Below, piece after piece: positions 1 to 5,829 of a stretch of DNA of 8,081 bases. Within the stretch, counting starts at the first letter, position 1; the number at the start of each line of letters is the position of its first letter. Below the pieces are notes generated by a model. The model searched no databases. It was not told the DNA's origin and worked only from the letters and a program-made list of their open reading frames with translations. The stretch is taken from contig JAJYRW010000060.1 of NCBI GenBank assembly GCA_021793895.1, forward strand, positions 1 through 8,081, written 5' to 3'. The position numbers and the translations under genes were made by a program. Source of the DNA: Actinomycetes bacterium. Its GTDB lineage: Bacteria; Actinomycetota; Actinomycetes; Actinomycetales; JAJYRW01.

Positions 1-699
1 TCCGATCTCCGCTTCCATCCCTTTGACATCACGAAGGTCTGGTCGAAGAAGGACTACCCGCTCATTGAGGTTGGTGAGCTCGAGCTCAACCGCAACCCGG
101 AGAACTACTTCGCCGATGTGGAGCAGGTAGCTTTTGCACCGTCGAACATCGTGCCTGGAATCAGCTTCTCCCCCGACCGCCTACTGCAGGGCCGCCTGTT
201 CTCCTACGGCGACGCTGCCCGGTACCGCCTGGGTGTAAATCACCACCAAATCCCCGTGAATTACCCCCACGGCGCCAAGGTAGTAAATACCTACCACCGC
301 GATGGTCAGGGCCGCGTTGACGGAAACCAGGGGTCCGTCCCCGGGTACACGCCCAACGGTTATGGGCGTTTCGAAGACCAGCCCCAATACGCGGAGCCGC
401 ACCTGGCGCTGCAGGGCGATGCGGGAGTCTATGACTATCGCGAAGATGACTCCAACTACTTCGAACAGCCCGGCGACCTCTTCCGGCTCATGTCTCCGGA
501 GCAGCAGGAAGCCCTGTTCTACAACACGGCTCGAGCGATTAATGGCGCCTCGCAGGCAACAATTGAGCGCCACATCGCTAACTGCACCAAGGCAGACCCC
601 GCCTATGGCGAGGGCGTACGCCGTGCAATTGAGGACGTAACTGCTGGCGCAGCGTCCAAGAAGGAACCGAACCCGGATAACACCCCGGCGGTTAAGTAA
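1..699 (+). CDS. katA: Haem catalase, C-terminal part (5' end outside window)
   Basis: Monofunctional haem catalase, which breaks hydrogen peroxide into water and oxygen in the cytoplasm. The frame is open from the first base, so about 232 C-terminal residues are visible of a family usually 480-550 residues long. The window begins in the segment [11 protein letters not shown], typical of the catalase barrel. The haem-proximal motif [15 protein letters not shown] follows, with the expected axial tyrosine encoded at 205-207 and its partner arginine four residues before it at 193-195. The following VNHHQIPVN and later [11 protein letters not shown] segments match small-subunit (clade 3-like) bacterial catalases. 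The C-terminal part ([17 protein letters not shown]) is the usual helical tail. The stop TAA at 697-699 is followed by a strong hairpin. The family assignment is firm; the symbol katA is by resemblance, since katB or katE naming cannot be excluded without the N-terminus. Confidence 0.95.
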   Translation, partial: SDLRFHPFDITKVWSKKDYPLIEVGELELNRNPENYFADVEQVAFAPSNIVPGISFSPDRLLQGRLFSYGDAARYRLGVNHHQIPVNYPHGAKVVNTYHRDGQGRVDGNQGSVPGYTPNGYGRFEDQPQYAEPHLALQGDAGVYDYREDDSNYFEQPGDLFRLMSPEQQEALFYNTARAINGASQATIERHIANCTKADPAYGEGVRRAIEDVTAGAASKKEPNPDNTPAVK

Positions 700-714
700 C
701 GCTCGCGCAAATTA

Positions 715-757
715 ATCGGTGGCTTCCCCGCTCATGCGCGGGAAGCCACCGATTTTT
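715..757. terminator. Intrinsic, probably bidirectional terminator between catalase and ankyrin genes
   Basis: A perfect 14-bp inverted repeat pairs 715-728 (ATCGGTGGCTTCCC) with 740-753. A further 3-bp inner stem closes a 4-nt loop around 732-735, with C739 bulged. On the plus strand the stem runs into T753-T757, a classic Rho-independent terminator 16 nt after the catalase stop. On the minus strand the stem begins just past the ankyrin stop codon, and the sequence beyond it reads TAATTTG, a weaker T-rich tail, so it probably serves both convergent genes. Confidence 0.9.
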
Positions 758-1135
758 CTATTCCAGCAATTCGCTCTTACCGAATAACTCTGCGGTTTGC
801 CGAGCGGTGGGTGTACCGGCGTCCAAATCAGCCCCAGCCTGCCGCAAAATTTCTACGACTTCCTCCTCGCCCTTAAAGATTGCCCCGGCGATTGGCGACT
901 GATCCCGATTATTACGCAAATTAACGTCGGCACCCCGGGTGATCAGCATCCGCAGCGTCTCCACCTGACCGTTATAGGCGGCGAGCATTAACGCGGTGTT
1001 CCCGTCGCCGTCCTGAATATCCAGCGGGTATCCGCGCTCATATGCCTCCTGCAGGGCGGAAGTTTCCCCAGACCGTGCATGGTCCATCATGATGGCTAGC
1101 AGGCGTTCCTGTTGCTCGGGCGTAAGTGCACTCAT
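758..1135 (-). CDS. Small ankyrin-repeat protein (AnkB-like)
   Basis: A 125-residue soluble protein with no signal peptide or membrane segment. An N-terminal helical cap (about residues 5-40) precedes two clear ankyrin repeats. The first spans about 43-75 and contains DGNTALMLAAYNGQ and LLITRGADVN-type elements (here LRMLITRGADVN). The second spans about 76-108 (SPIAGAIFKG...ILRQAGADLD), and a short capping helix ends the protein. Ankyrin repeats bind proteins; no enzymatic function is suggested. The frame stays open upstream to an ATG at 1171. I prefer the ATG at 1135 because MSALTPEQQERLL is the usual beginning of this family, AAGGG lies directly upstream, and the longer start would leave only 23 nt to the divergent DUF3054 gene. 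Convergence on the catalase gene suggests a catalase-associated role like Pseudomonas AnkB, which is an inference. Confidence 0.88.
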   Translation of the reverse strand: MSALTPEQQERLLAIMMDHARSGETSALQEAYERGYPLDIQDGDGNTALMLAAYNGQVETLRMLITRGADVNLRNNRDQSPIAGAIFKGEEEVVEILRQAGADLDAGTPTARQTAELFGKSELLE

Positions 1136-1194
1136 GCCCTTAAGTTTAGTAAGGAACACCTCGCCAGCCATGCCGCCCGTGACGAAAGAGAAAC

Positions 1195-1620
1195 ATGCGC
1201 CGCTCCCCCGCTCTTTGGAGTTTTCTGGCCGACCTCGTCTTAGTGGTCGTATTCACCGCAATTGGCCGATCAACGCACCATGAGGAAGTTTTCGGGCCCT
1301 GGGGCCAAGAATTATGGACGACGGCATGGCCCTTCGTAGTTGCTCTCATCGTGGGATGGGCGGTACTTCGGGCTTGGAAAGACCCGCTGGCTGTCATGCC
1401 AACGGGTCTTGGGCTGTGGCTTATCACTGTCGCGGGCGGTCTGGCGCTACGTAAATTAGCTGGTGGCGGCACCGCGCTTGCCTTCGTATTGGTGGCGACC
1501 GGCGTCGTGCTGGTGTTTTTGGTGGGGTGGCGACTTATAACTAACGCAGGAATTTCTGCACTGAGCCGACGACACCACCAAGTGGCTGATTCAAAGAACC
1601 GCGCACCGAACGATTATTAG
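1195..1620 (+). CDS. DUF3054 family integral membrane protein
   Basis: A 141-residue protein of unknown function. It has four predicted transmembrane helices at about residues 7-24, 43-60, 69-86 and 94-112, and a short basic-polar C-terminal tail. Features I associate with DUF3054 are the D-LVLVVVF--IGRSTH start (residues 13-28), TAWPFVVALIVGW (43-55), a G-LW--T--GG--LR segment in helix 3, and the FVLVATG...LVGWRL end. The ATG follows the GA-rich stretch GACGAAAGAGAAAC, a weak ribosome-binding site. It is transcribed divergently from the ankyrin gene; the 59 nt between them must hold both promoters, but I see no convincing -35/-10 pair there. The last 80 nt (1541-1620) overlap the 3' end of the convergent membrane-protein gene. 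Real gene with good confidence; function unknown. Confidence 0.88.
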   Translation: MRRSPALWSFLADLVLVVVFTAIGRSTHHEEVFGPWGQELWTTAWPFVVALIVGWAVLRAWKDPLAVMPTGLGLWLITVAGGLALRKLAGGGTALAFVLVATGVVLVFLVGWRLITNAGISALSRRHHQVADSKNRAPNDY

Positions 1621-1882
1621 CATCGGTCATCTTCGAGTTCCGTAAACCGGTACGCGTCCGGATGAACCGGTCACCAAGTTGGACGTTATGCATATCGGCT
1701 TCAGTTTCTTTCTCGTGCCGATGCCGCTTATCGGCGTTGCGGTAGCGCAGGAAAACGTAGCCGTAAAAAACAAATCCGGAAAGCAACAGCAGCAAAGCGA
1801 AATTGCGCGGATCGCCATCCGAATCACTTGCAGCCTGGATCAACCCACCGCTTAGGCTCAGCAGCGAACTGGAAAGTAGCAC
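1541..1882 (-). CDS. Small conserved membrane protein of the SPFH/zinc-ribbon operon
   Basis: A 113-residue protein, third gene of the operon. It begins with a hydrophobic stretch (residues 2-17), then an acidic loop (DSDGD) and a clear transmembrane helix at about 27-45. A charged, probably cytoplasmic tail follows: RYRNADKRHRHEKETEAD, LGDRFIRTRTGLRNSKM and DANNRSVRGS (to about residue 96). I recognise this tail as resembling small hypothetical proteins beside similar SPFH/zinc-ribbon pairs in other actinobacteria; that is from memory and unverified. The GTG start overlaps the TAG stop of the upstream gene in the string TAGTG, so translation is probably coupled. An ATG-started frame across the same bases (1627-1827) is a shadow. 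The C-terminal 26 residues are antisense to the end of the DUF3054 gene. It may be the functional counterpart of B. subtilis YdjH, but I cannot show homology. Confidence 0.75.
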   Translation of the reverse strand: MLLSSSLLSLSGGLIQAASDSDGDPRNFALLLLLSGFVFYGYVFLRYRNADKRHRHEKETEADMHNVQLGDRFIRTRTGLRNSKMTDANNRSVRGSLNQPLGGVVGSVQKFLR

Positions 1883-3405
1883 TACAAAATCACCGCCACT
1901 AGAAGACCAATAATCGTTCCCACCACTTGCACGGCCGCCGAAACGGCAAGCAATTTGCTCTGATGGATCGGTACGCTTCCCATCGTCTCGCCGGTGCGGG
2001 CGTTTACGGCTACGTAGTGCGTAAATGACTTACCGTTCGAACGCTTTTCGTAATAGCTGTACAACCACACCGGTAAGTACGCTGATACCCAGCGCTCACC
2101 CACCACTTCAAAATGTTCATGGTCCCAGCGCACGCCGCGGTCGTAATGGTTCAAGGTGGCGTTTGCTTTATGGCGCGCAATGTCTTTGGATTGCGTTCGC
2201 ACTAGTGGCGCCAGGTCGGTGACGTTGGTATCGCGCCGCTCGGAGGTAAATCCGGCGAGGTAATTCGAGTCATACTGGACGGAATTTTCCACATCAAACG
2301 GCATGATTGAGTTGATGATGTTATTGGAGTTGACGGTGAAGTCTTGCTCCTGGCGCTCCTGCGAGGACTCGATGGTCAAATCGTTGATGTGAATGTCGAA
2401 TTCGCGCTGGACGGCGTAAAGATCAGCGTCATAGCGCCTTTCGCTGCTGTCTCCCCGTTTGACGGTGTAGCGCCGGCGCGTGTGCTCACCTTCTCCGGAA
2501 AGGTGTACTTTTCCGTTGACGTCCAAAACCATGTACGGCAAATAGACGCCCATGACGTTTTCCGGGTTGAACTCCGCCCGGAACCGCGGGTGAGCGAAGA
2601 ATTTGCGCTTGCGCACAAAATTGCGAATCCGTTTTATCGCCTCATCCTTCGGCATGCTGAAGGGCAGAATCATGTCGGGAACGGCCCCGTTGGGGATCTG
2701 CTCATTCATCGACAGCTTGTTGCGGCACCAGTGGCACCGCGACTGCATCGAGTGGTCGGTGTCGATCACAACTTCAGCCCCGCAGGCTGAGCATTTGAAC
2801 GTCATGATCACATCGACGGAAGGAATGATGTCTTGCGAACCGGAACCGATGGTCACACCACGTAATTTGCCGATGTCGCCGTTAATTCGCAGCGTTTCAT
2901 GGGCGGAGGGGGTCGACCACTCATACCGGCAGAAGTTACAGCGCAATAACCCCGTGGCGAGATTTAAGCCGATGTCGGTGGCCCCGCAGCGGGCACACTT
3001 GCTAAGCCCGTCCTTAGCGTCAACATCGGATTGAACGACGTGGGGGTTATCAACTGTGGGCGGGCTCTGCTGTTCAGACACGGCAGCGGCCAGTGGATTT
3101 TCAACTGGCGGCGCGCTGCCATAAGCACTGGCTGCAGGTGCTGGCTGCTGGCCATAGGCTTCCGATCCGGGTGGGGTTTGCTGCCCGTAGGGATTCACTC
3201 CGGGCGCGGCTTGTTGGCCGTAGGCTTCCGCCCCGGGCGCGGCTTGTTGGGTATAAGCCTGTGCCGCTGGCTGGGGGTAGCCTTGCGCATCCTGTTGCGG
3301 GTGGCCCGCAGGCACCGGCGAGGCCCCAGGTTGCCCGTATTGCTGTTCCGGCGATGACGGTTGTGAAGCGGGACCGGAACCGTACCCGCTATTTGAAGAA
3401 CTCAT
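1882..3405 (-). CDS. TFIIB-type double zinc-ribbon membrane protein (YdjG-like)
   Basis: A 507-residue protein in three parts. Residues 1-125 are a disordered, Gln/Pro/Gly/Tyr/Ala-rich segment containing an 11-residue repeat (AYGQQAAPGVN type, residues 50-99). Two zinc-binding ribbons follow: CARC (137-140) with CNFC (156-159), and CSAC (205-208) with CHWC (224-227). A large alpha/beta region then ends in one C-terminal transmembrane helix (about 485-506), so the bulk of the protein is probably cytoplasmic and tail-anchored. The first ribbon matches the TFIIB-type zinc-ribbon annotation found on bacterial membrane proteins such as B. subtilis YdjG. The ATG at 3405 has AAGGA as ribosome-binding site, formed by the stop codon of the upstream gene (TAAGGA), 8 nt away. 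Role inferred: partner of the SPFH protein in a membrane-stress or membrane-domain complex. DNA-binding transcription-factor function is unlikely given the anchor. Confidence 0.88.
   Translation of the reverse strand: MSSSNSGYGSGPASQPSSPEQQYGQPGASPVPAGHPQQDAQGYPQPAAQAYTQQAAPGAEAYGQQAAPGVNPYGQQTPPGSEAYGQQPAPAASAYGSAPPVENPLAAAVSEQQSPPTVDNPHVVQSDVDAKDGLSKCARCGATDIGLNLATGLLRCNFCRYEWSTPSAHETLRINGDIGKLRGVTIGSGSQDIIPSVDVIMTFKCSACGAEVVIDTDHSMQSRCHWCRNKLSMNEQIPNGAVPDMILPFSMPKDEAIKRIRNFVRKRKFFAHPRFRAEFNPENVMGVYLPYMVLDVNGKVHLSGEGEHTRRRYTVKRGDSSERRYDADLYAVQREFDIHINDLTIESSQERQEQDFTVNSNNIINSIMPFDVENSVQYDSNYLAGFTSERRDTNVTDLAPLVRTQSKDIARHKANATLNHYDRGVRWDHEHFEVVGERWVSAYLPVWLYSYYEKRSNGKSFTHYVAVNARTGETMGSVPIHQSKLLAVSAAVQVVGTIIGLLVAVIL
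3109..3258 (-). repeat. 33-bp imperfect coding repeats in the zinc-ribbon gene
   Basis: About four and a half imperfect 33-bp units encode an 11-residue period, A-Y-G-Q-Q-x-x-P-G-x-x: AYTQQAAPGAE, AYGQQAAPGVN, PYGQQTPPGSE, AYGQQPAPAAS and a partial AYGSAPP. The plus-strand string GGGCGCGGCTTGTTGG recurs at a 33-bp step, which indicates recent slippage or duplication within the gene. Copy number may vary between strains. Confidence 0.8.
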
Positions 3406-3412
3406 GCTGTCC

Positions 3413-4828
3413 TTAGATTCCTAAGACCTTTGCCTTGGCGGCCTCATAGTCCGCCTCAGTGATCAGGCCCTGATCGAGCATGGTCTTAAGCTGACCCAGT
3501 TTGGCTACCGGATCTTCCCCTCCGCCGTTCTGCTGGGGCGGTTGTTGCTGTCCCGGTGCTCCTTGCCCCTGTTGGCCCTGTTGCCCGTGGTGCTGCCCCT
3601 GATGGGAAGGGTCGTGTGGCGGTTGACCGTAACCGTACTGTTGGGGTGGCTGGCCATAGCCCTGCTGTTGGGGTGGTTGTTGGCCATAACCCTGCTGCTG
3701 TGGTGGCTGGCCCGGACCGCCCTGTGGATTAGGACCGTAACCCTGGGGCTGTTGGCCATACCCGGGTCCGGGCGGTTGCCCGTGCGTGGGCTGCTGGAAA
3801 CCACCGGCGGCACCGCCAGCAGCCTGCATACCCATTCCTAAAAACGCCATGCCGGCCCCGCCCCCACCGCCACCGGAATTTTCTCCCGCCGCCTGGAAAC
3901 CGCGCGCAGCTGCTTGCTGCATAAAGGAATTGCCGCGCGCACCACCCAAAGCGTCGGCCTTCTTCACGTCACTTAGAAGCGCGCGGGTGTCTTCATCGTA
4001 TTCAATGGCGGCCAGCGCGACCTTAACAATTTGCAGTCCGCGATCTGAAAGCCACTGGTAGTTCTCTTCCACTGCTTGGCTTAGCGACTGGCCAAACCCA
4101 ACCGAGTCGCTTTGAATGCGCGTAATGCGGTTGCCCATCGACGGGTCGTTAGTGTAAATCGAAAACGCTTGCGCGAGTGATGCCACTACCTCTTCAAAAA
4201 GCTGGTTTGAGGCATCATTTTCCAGGTCAGAGAAGTCAAAAATGCGCGCGTCGGGGCCCAGGTATCGATAGGGAACGAACTGCTTGGTGAAGAGAATTGG
4301 GTCAACGATGCGCATTGAGTAGGTGCCCCGCGTGATGGCACCAACCTGGGCGCCCAGGTAGGCATCATCCCAGTAGATTTCCGATTGGGTTCCGAAGCGG
4401 TTATTGGGCAGTTCCTTCAAGTTCACGTAGAAGGCCAAGTGCTGGGTGCCAGGAATGCCGCCAAATTTGAAGCGCTCCCACGAAGTTTTGAGAGAGGAGC
4501 TAAAAATGCCATCTCCAGCAAAAAACGACTTGGCATTCTGGTCATTCGAACGGTATTCAAAGCCGCCCGGTTCCCCCACGAACCCGGTGATTTCACCGTT
4601 TTCAAATGTAACTAAGGCATAGTTCTCCGGCACCACGAAGCGGCTGCCGTTACTAATGATGTTTTCCGATCCCTTGGTGTTGGAGCCGCGACCGGCATCC
4701 TGCCCCCGCTGAACTGCCGGGAAGATAGCCGCAGTTGCGGGCAGCCCCTCGGGCGGTGTTAGGTAATCCCGCCACTGGTCGGCAAATGTGCCCCCCAGCG
4801 ACCCTGCGAATGCCTTAATAAAACCCAC
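3413..4828 (-). CDS. SPFH-domain protein with C-terminal SHOCT domain (YdjI-like)
   Basis: A 471-residue protein, first gene of a three-gene operon. Residues about 1-30 (MGFIKAFAGSLGGTFADQWR) and the SPFH/band-7 core at about 60-290 match the YdjI-type 'virion core protein-like' SPFH family. SPFH proteins oligomerise on membranes and organise microdomains. No transmembrane helix is seen. Residues about 318-437 are a Gly- then Gln/Pro/Gly/Tyr-rich disordered linker. The last 34 residues (LGQLKTMLDQGLITEADYEA...) are a SHOCT domain, a short helical oligomerisation module. The frame extends to a GTG at 4840, but GGAGG at 4834-4838 sits 5 nt before the GTG at 4828, which gives the family's usual MGFIKAF start, so I use 4828. 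The stop codon supplies the ribosome-binding site of the next gene. B. subtilis YdjI helps recruit PspA to membranes; a similar role here is inference. Confidence 0.92.
   Translation of the reverse strand: MGFIKAFAGSLGGTFADQWRDYLTPPEGLPATAAIFPAVQRGQDAGRGSNTKGSENIISNGSRFVVPENYALVTFENGEITGFVGEPGGFEYRSNDQNAKSFFAGDGIFSSSLKTSWERFKFGGIPGTQHLAFYVNLKELPNNRFGTQSEIYWDDAYLGAQVGAITRGTYSMRIVDPILFTKQFVPYRYLGPDARIFDFSDLENDASNQLFEEVVASLAQAFSIYTNDPSMGNRITRIQSDSVGFGQSLSQAVEENYQWLSDRGLQIVKVALAAIEYDEDTRALLSDVKKADALGGARGNSFMQQAAARGFQAAGENSGGGGGGAGMAFLGMGMQAAGGAAGGFQQPTHGQPPGPGYGQQPQGYGPNPQGGPGQPPQQQGYGQQPPQQQGYGQPPQQYGYGQPPHDPSHQGQHHGQQGQQGQGAPGQQQPPQQNGGGEDPVAKLGQLKTMLDQGLITEADYEAAKAKVLGI
3518..3877 (-). repeat. 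Low-complexity Gly/Gln/Pro/Tyr-rich coding segment of the SPFH gene
   Basis: This encodes residues about 318-437 of the SPFH protein. A poly-Gly run is followed by repeated QQGYGQQPP and GYGQPPQQ units, then a His/Gln/Gly-rich stretch leading into the SHOCT domain. At DNA level it contains imperfect repeats built on CCCTGCTGTTGGGGTGG (plus strand). It is a probable flexible linker and a likely site of length variation. Confidence 0.8.
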
Positions 4829-5046
4829 GCTAACCTCCACTTATTACCGGCGTTTCGCGCCGCTTGCGCCGGTTGACCTCGCCTGCAAGTCGCAAATTAA
4901 GACTTGTGTACGCACCAACACAGCATAATCTTGGCGTGGCGACCATATCGGATTTTGTGCCGCCCGTCACAGATATTTAAACATGTCATATTGCGAGGAC
5001 TTAGGAATTGTCCGAAAATTAGCAGCCAAATCGCATTGCAGAGAAT
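4829..5046 (-). promoter_or_regulatory. Leader and probable promoter region of the SPFH operon
   Basis: This 218-nt gap between tRNA-Pro and the SPFH gene must hold the operon promoter unless transcription reads through from the tRNA. I see no confident -35/-10 pair; AT-rich strings such as GATTATGCT (minus strand, about 4923-4931) are only candidates. A 7-bp inverted repeat, ACCGGCG at 4846-4852 with CGCCGGT at 4867-4873 and a 14-nt GC-rich loop, lies just upstream of the ribosome-binding site. No T tract follows it. It could be an operator or an RNA hairpin affecting translation. No protein-coding gene is supported in the gap. Confidence 0.35.
4834..4838 (-). promoter_or_regulatory. Ribosome-binding site deciding the SPFH gene start
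   Basis: On the minus strand GGAGG is followed by TTAGC and then GTG (4828-4826). This 5-nt spacing supports the internal GTG over the upstream in-frame GTG at 4840, which overlaps the motif and has no ribosome-binding site of its own. Confidence 0.8.
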
Positions 5047-5123
5047 TGGTCGGGCTGGCGGGATTTGAACCCACGACCTCTGCACCCCCAGTGCAGCGCG
5101 CTACCAAGCTGCGCCACAGCCCG
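5047..5123 (-). tRNA. tRNA-Pro, anticodon GGG
   Basis: The minus strand folds as a complete cloverleaf of 77 nt including an encoded CCA end (5049-5047). The acceptor stem is CGGGCTG with CAGCCCG (7 bp). The D arm is GCGC-AGCTTGGTA-GCGC. The anticodon arm is CTGCA-CTGGGGG-TGCAG, with anticodon GGG at 5089-5087 and G37 after it. The T arm is GTGGG-TTCAAAT-CCCGC with one G-T pair, and the discriminator base is A. C1-G72 with A73 agrees with bacterial proline tRNAs. It decodes CCC and, with wobble, CCU codons. Confidence 0.97.
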
Positions 5124-5298
5124 TATGGCCCTGTTGAGCCTCGATCACTTTACCCCATCCAATGCGCTGCCCGTACCCGCGGCCCGCTCAATCCAAGGTG
5201 TGTCACGAAATGGCTAAAAACCGCGCAGAGATGGGAGGATCACTGTAGAGATCCAGATGAGGTCCGCGGCCAATAAACGTCAGATCAGGAGCACAATC
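5124..5298. other. Intergenic region between tRNA-Pro and deaminase genes
   Basis: This 175-nt divergent spacer must carry the promoters of tRNA-Pro (minus) and the deaminase (plus), but no clear sigma-70-type pair stands out. Visible items are a short inverted repeat, GGATC at 5237-5241 with GATCC at 5250-5254 (8-nt loop), and two copies of CCGCGGCC. Neither is strong enough to call an operator. The ribosome-binding site of the deaminase, AGGAG at 5287-5291, lies at its right end. Confidence 0.4.
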
Positions 5299-5799
5299 AT
5301 GGCATCCCCAACCGATATCAGCCAGAAGGATCGAGAGTTTTTGCGTAAGTGCGTTGAACTTGCTCGAACAGCACTTCAGGATGGGGACGAGCCATTCGGC
5401 TCACTGCTGGTGGACGCAAACGGCGAAGTTCTTTTCGAAGATCGCAATCGAGTCAAGGGCGGCGACCATACCCAGCACCCCGAATTCGCCATTGCCCGCT
5501 GGGCAGCACAACACCTGAGCCCTAAAGCGCGGGCAAACGCCACCGTTTATACCTCCGGCGAGCATTGCCCCATGTGTTCTGCCGCCCATGGATGGGTGGG
5601 CTTGGGACGCATTGTCTATGCGTCAAGCGCGGCCCAGTTAACCCTGTGGCGATCGAAATGGGGATTTGAACCAGGTGCTGTCGCGCCCTTGCCAATCACC
5701 ACCGTCGTTCCAAACGCGATCGTAGCCGGCCCCGATAGTGAACTTTCGCGCGAAATCCGCAAAATGCAAGCGCAGTTACTCGGCGTTGAAAACGACTGA
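5299..5799 (+). CDS. Nucleoside/cytidine deaminase-family zinc hydrolase
   Basis: A 166-residue cytoplasmic zinc-dependent deaminase of the CDA/dCMP-deaminase superfamily. The first strand-turn has DEPFGSLLVDANGEVL (30-45). The zinc/proton-shuttle motif is H60-P61-E62, where most relatives have H-A-E. The second zinc motif is C90-P-M-C93, followed by SAAHGWVGLGRIVYASS, which is typical of the nucleoside deaminases near guanine deaminase and TadA. Substrate (cytosine, guanine, another purine or a pterin) cannot be told from sequence. It is probably not tRNA deaminase TadA, because the TadA-type HAE motif and the usual PCxxC are altered. ATG 5299 has AGGAG 7 nt upstream; an in-frame ATG at 5257 gives an unlikely 14-residue extension without a ribosome-binding site. 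It converges on der with only 30 nt between stops and stands alone on its strand. Confidence 0.9.
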   Translation: MASPTDISQKDREFLRKCVELARTALQDGDEPFGSLLVDANGEVLFEDRNRVKGGDHTQHPEFAIARWAAQHLSPKARANATVYTSGEHCPMCSAAHGWVGLGRIVYASSAAQLTLWRSKWGFEPGAVAPLPITTVVPNAIVAGPDSELSREIRKMQAQLLGVEND

Positions 5800-5829
5800 A
5801 AACTAGTTGGCCGGGCCCCCGCACGCGCG

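Noticed and set aside
181..573. Minus-strand 130-residue frame inside the catalase gene
   Set aside because: It is a shadow frame of a firmly identified catalase coding sequence, with no domain and no ribosome-binding site.
1136..1171. Twelve-residue N-terminal extension of the ankyrin protein from an upstream ATG
   Set aside because: The added residues do not resemble an ankyrin cap or signal peptide, and the longer start would crowd the divergent DUF3054 gene. Not fully excluded.
2344..2790. Plus-strand 148-residue frame within the zinc-ribbon gene
   Set aside because: It is the complementary shadow of the zinc-ribbon coding sequence. The Cys pairs, transmembrane segment and operon junctions support the minus-strand gene.
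3109..3877. CRISPR-like or tandem-repeat array
   Set aside because: The periodicity is in frame, imperfect and lies within two coding sequences as low-complexity protein repeats. There are no unique spacers.
4983..5276. Plus-strand 97-residue frame containing LAGFEPTTSAPPVQ
   Set aside because: It is the antisense of tRNA-Pro; this peptide is a well-known artefact of translating tRNA genes. The minus-strand frame at 4897-5085 has the same cause.
5800..5829. Possible terminator between the deaminase and der stops
   Set aside because: GC-rich and palindromic bits (AACTAGTT, GGCCGGGCCC) are present, but there is no stem of useful length followed by a T tract on either strand.
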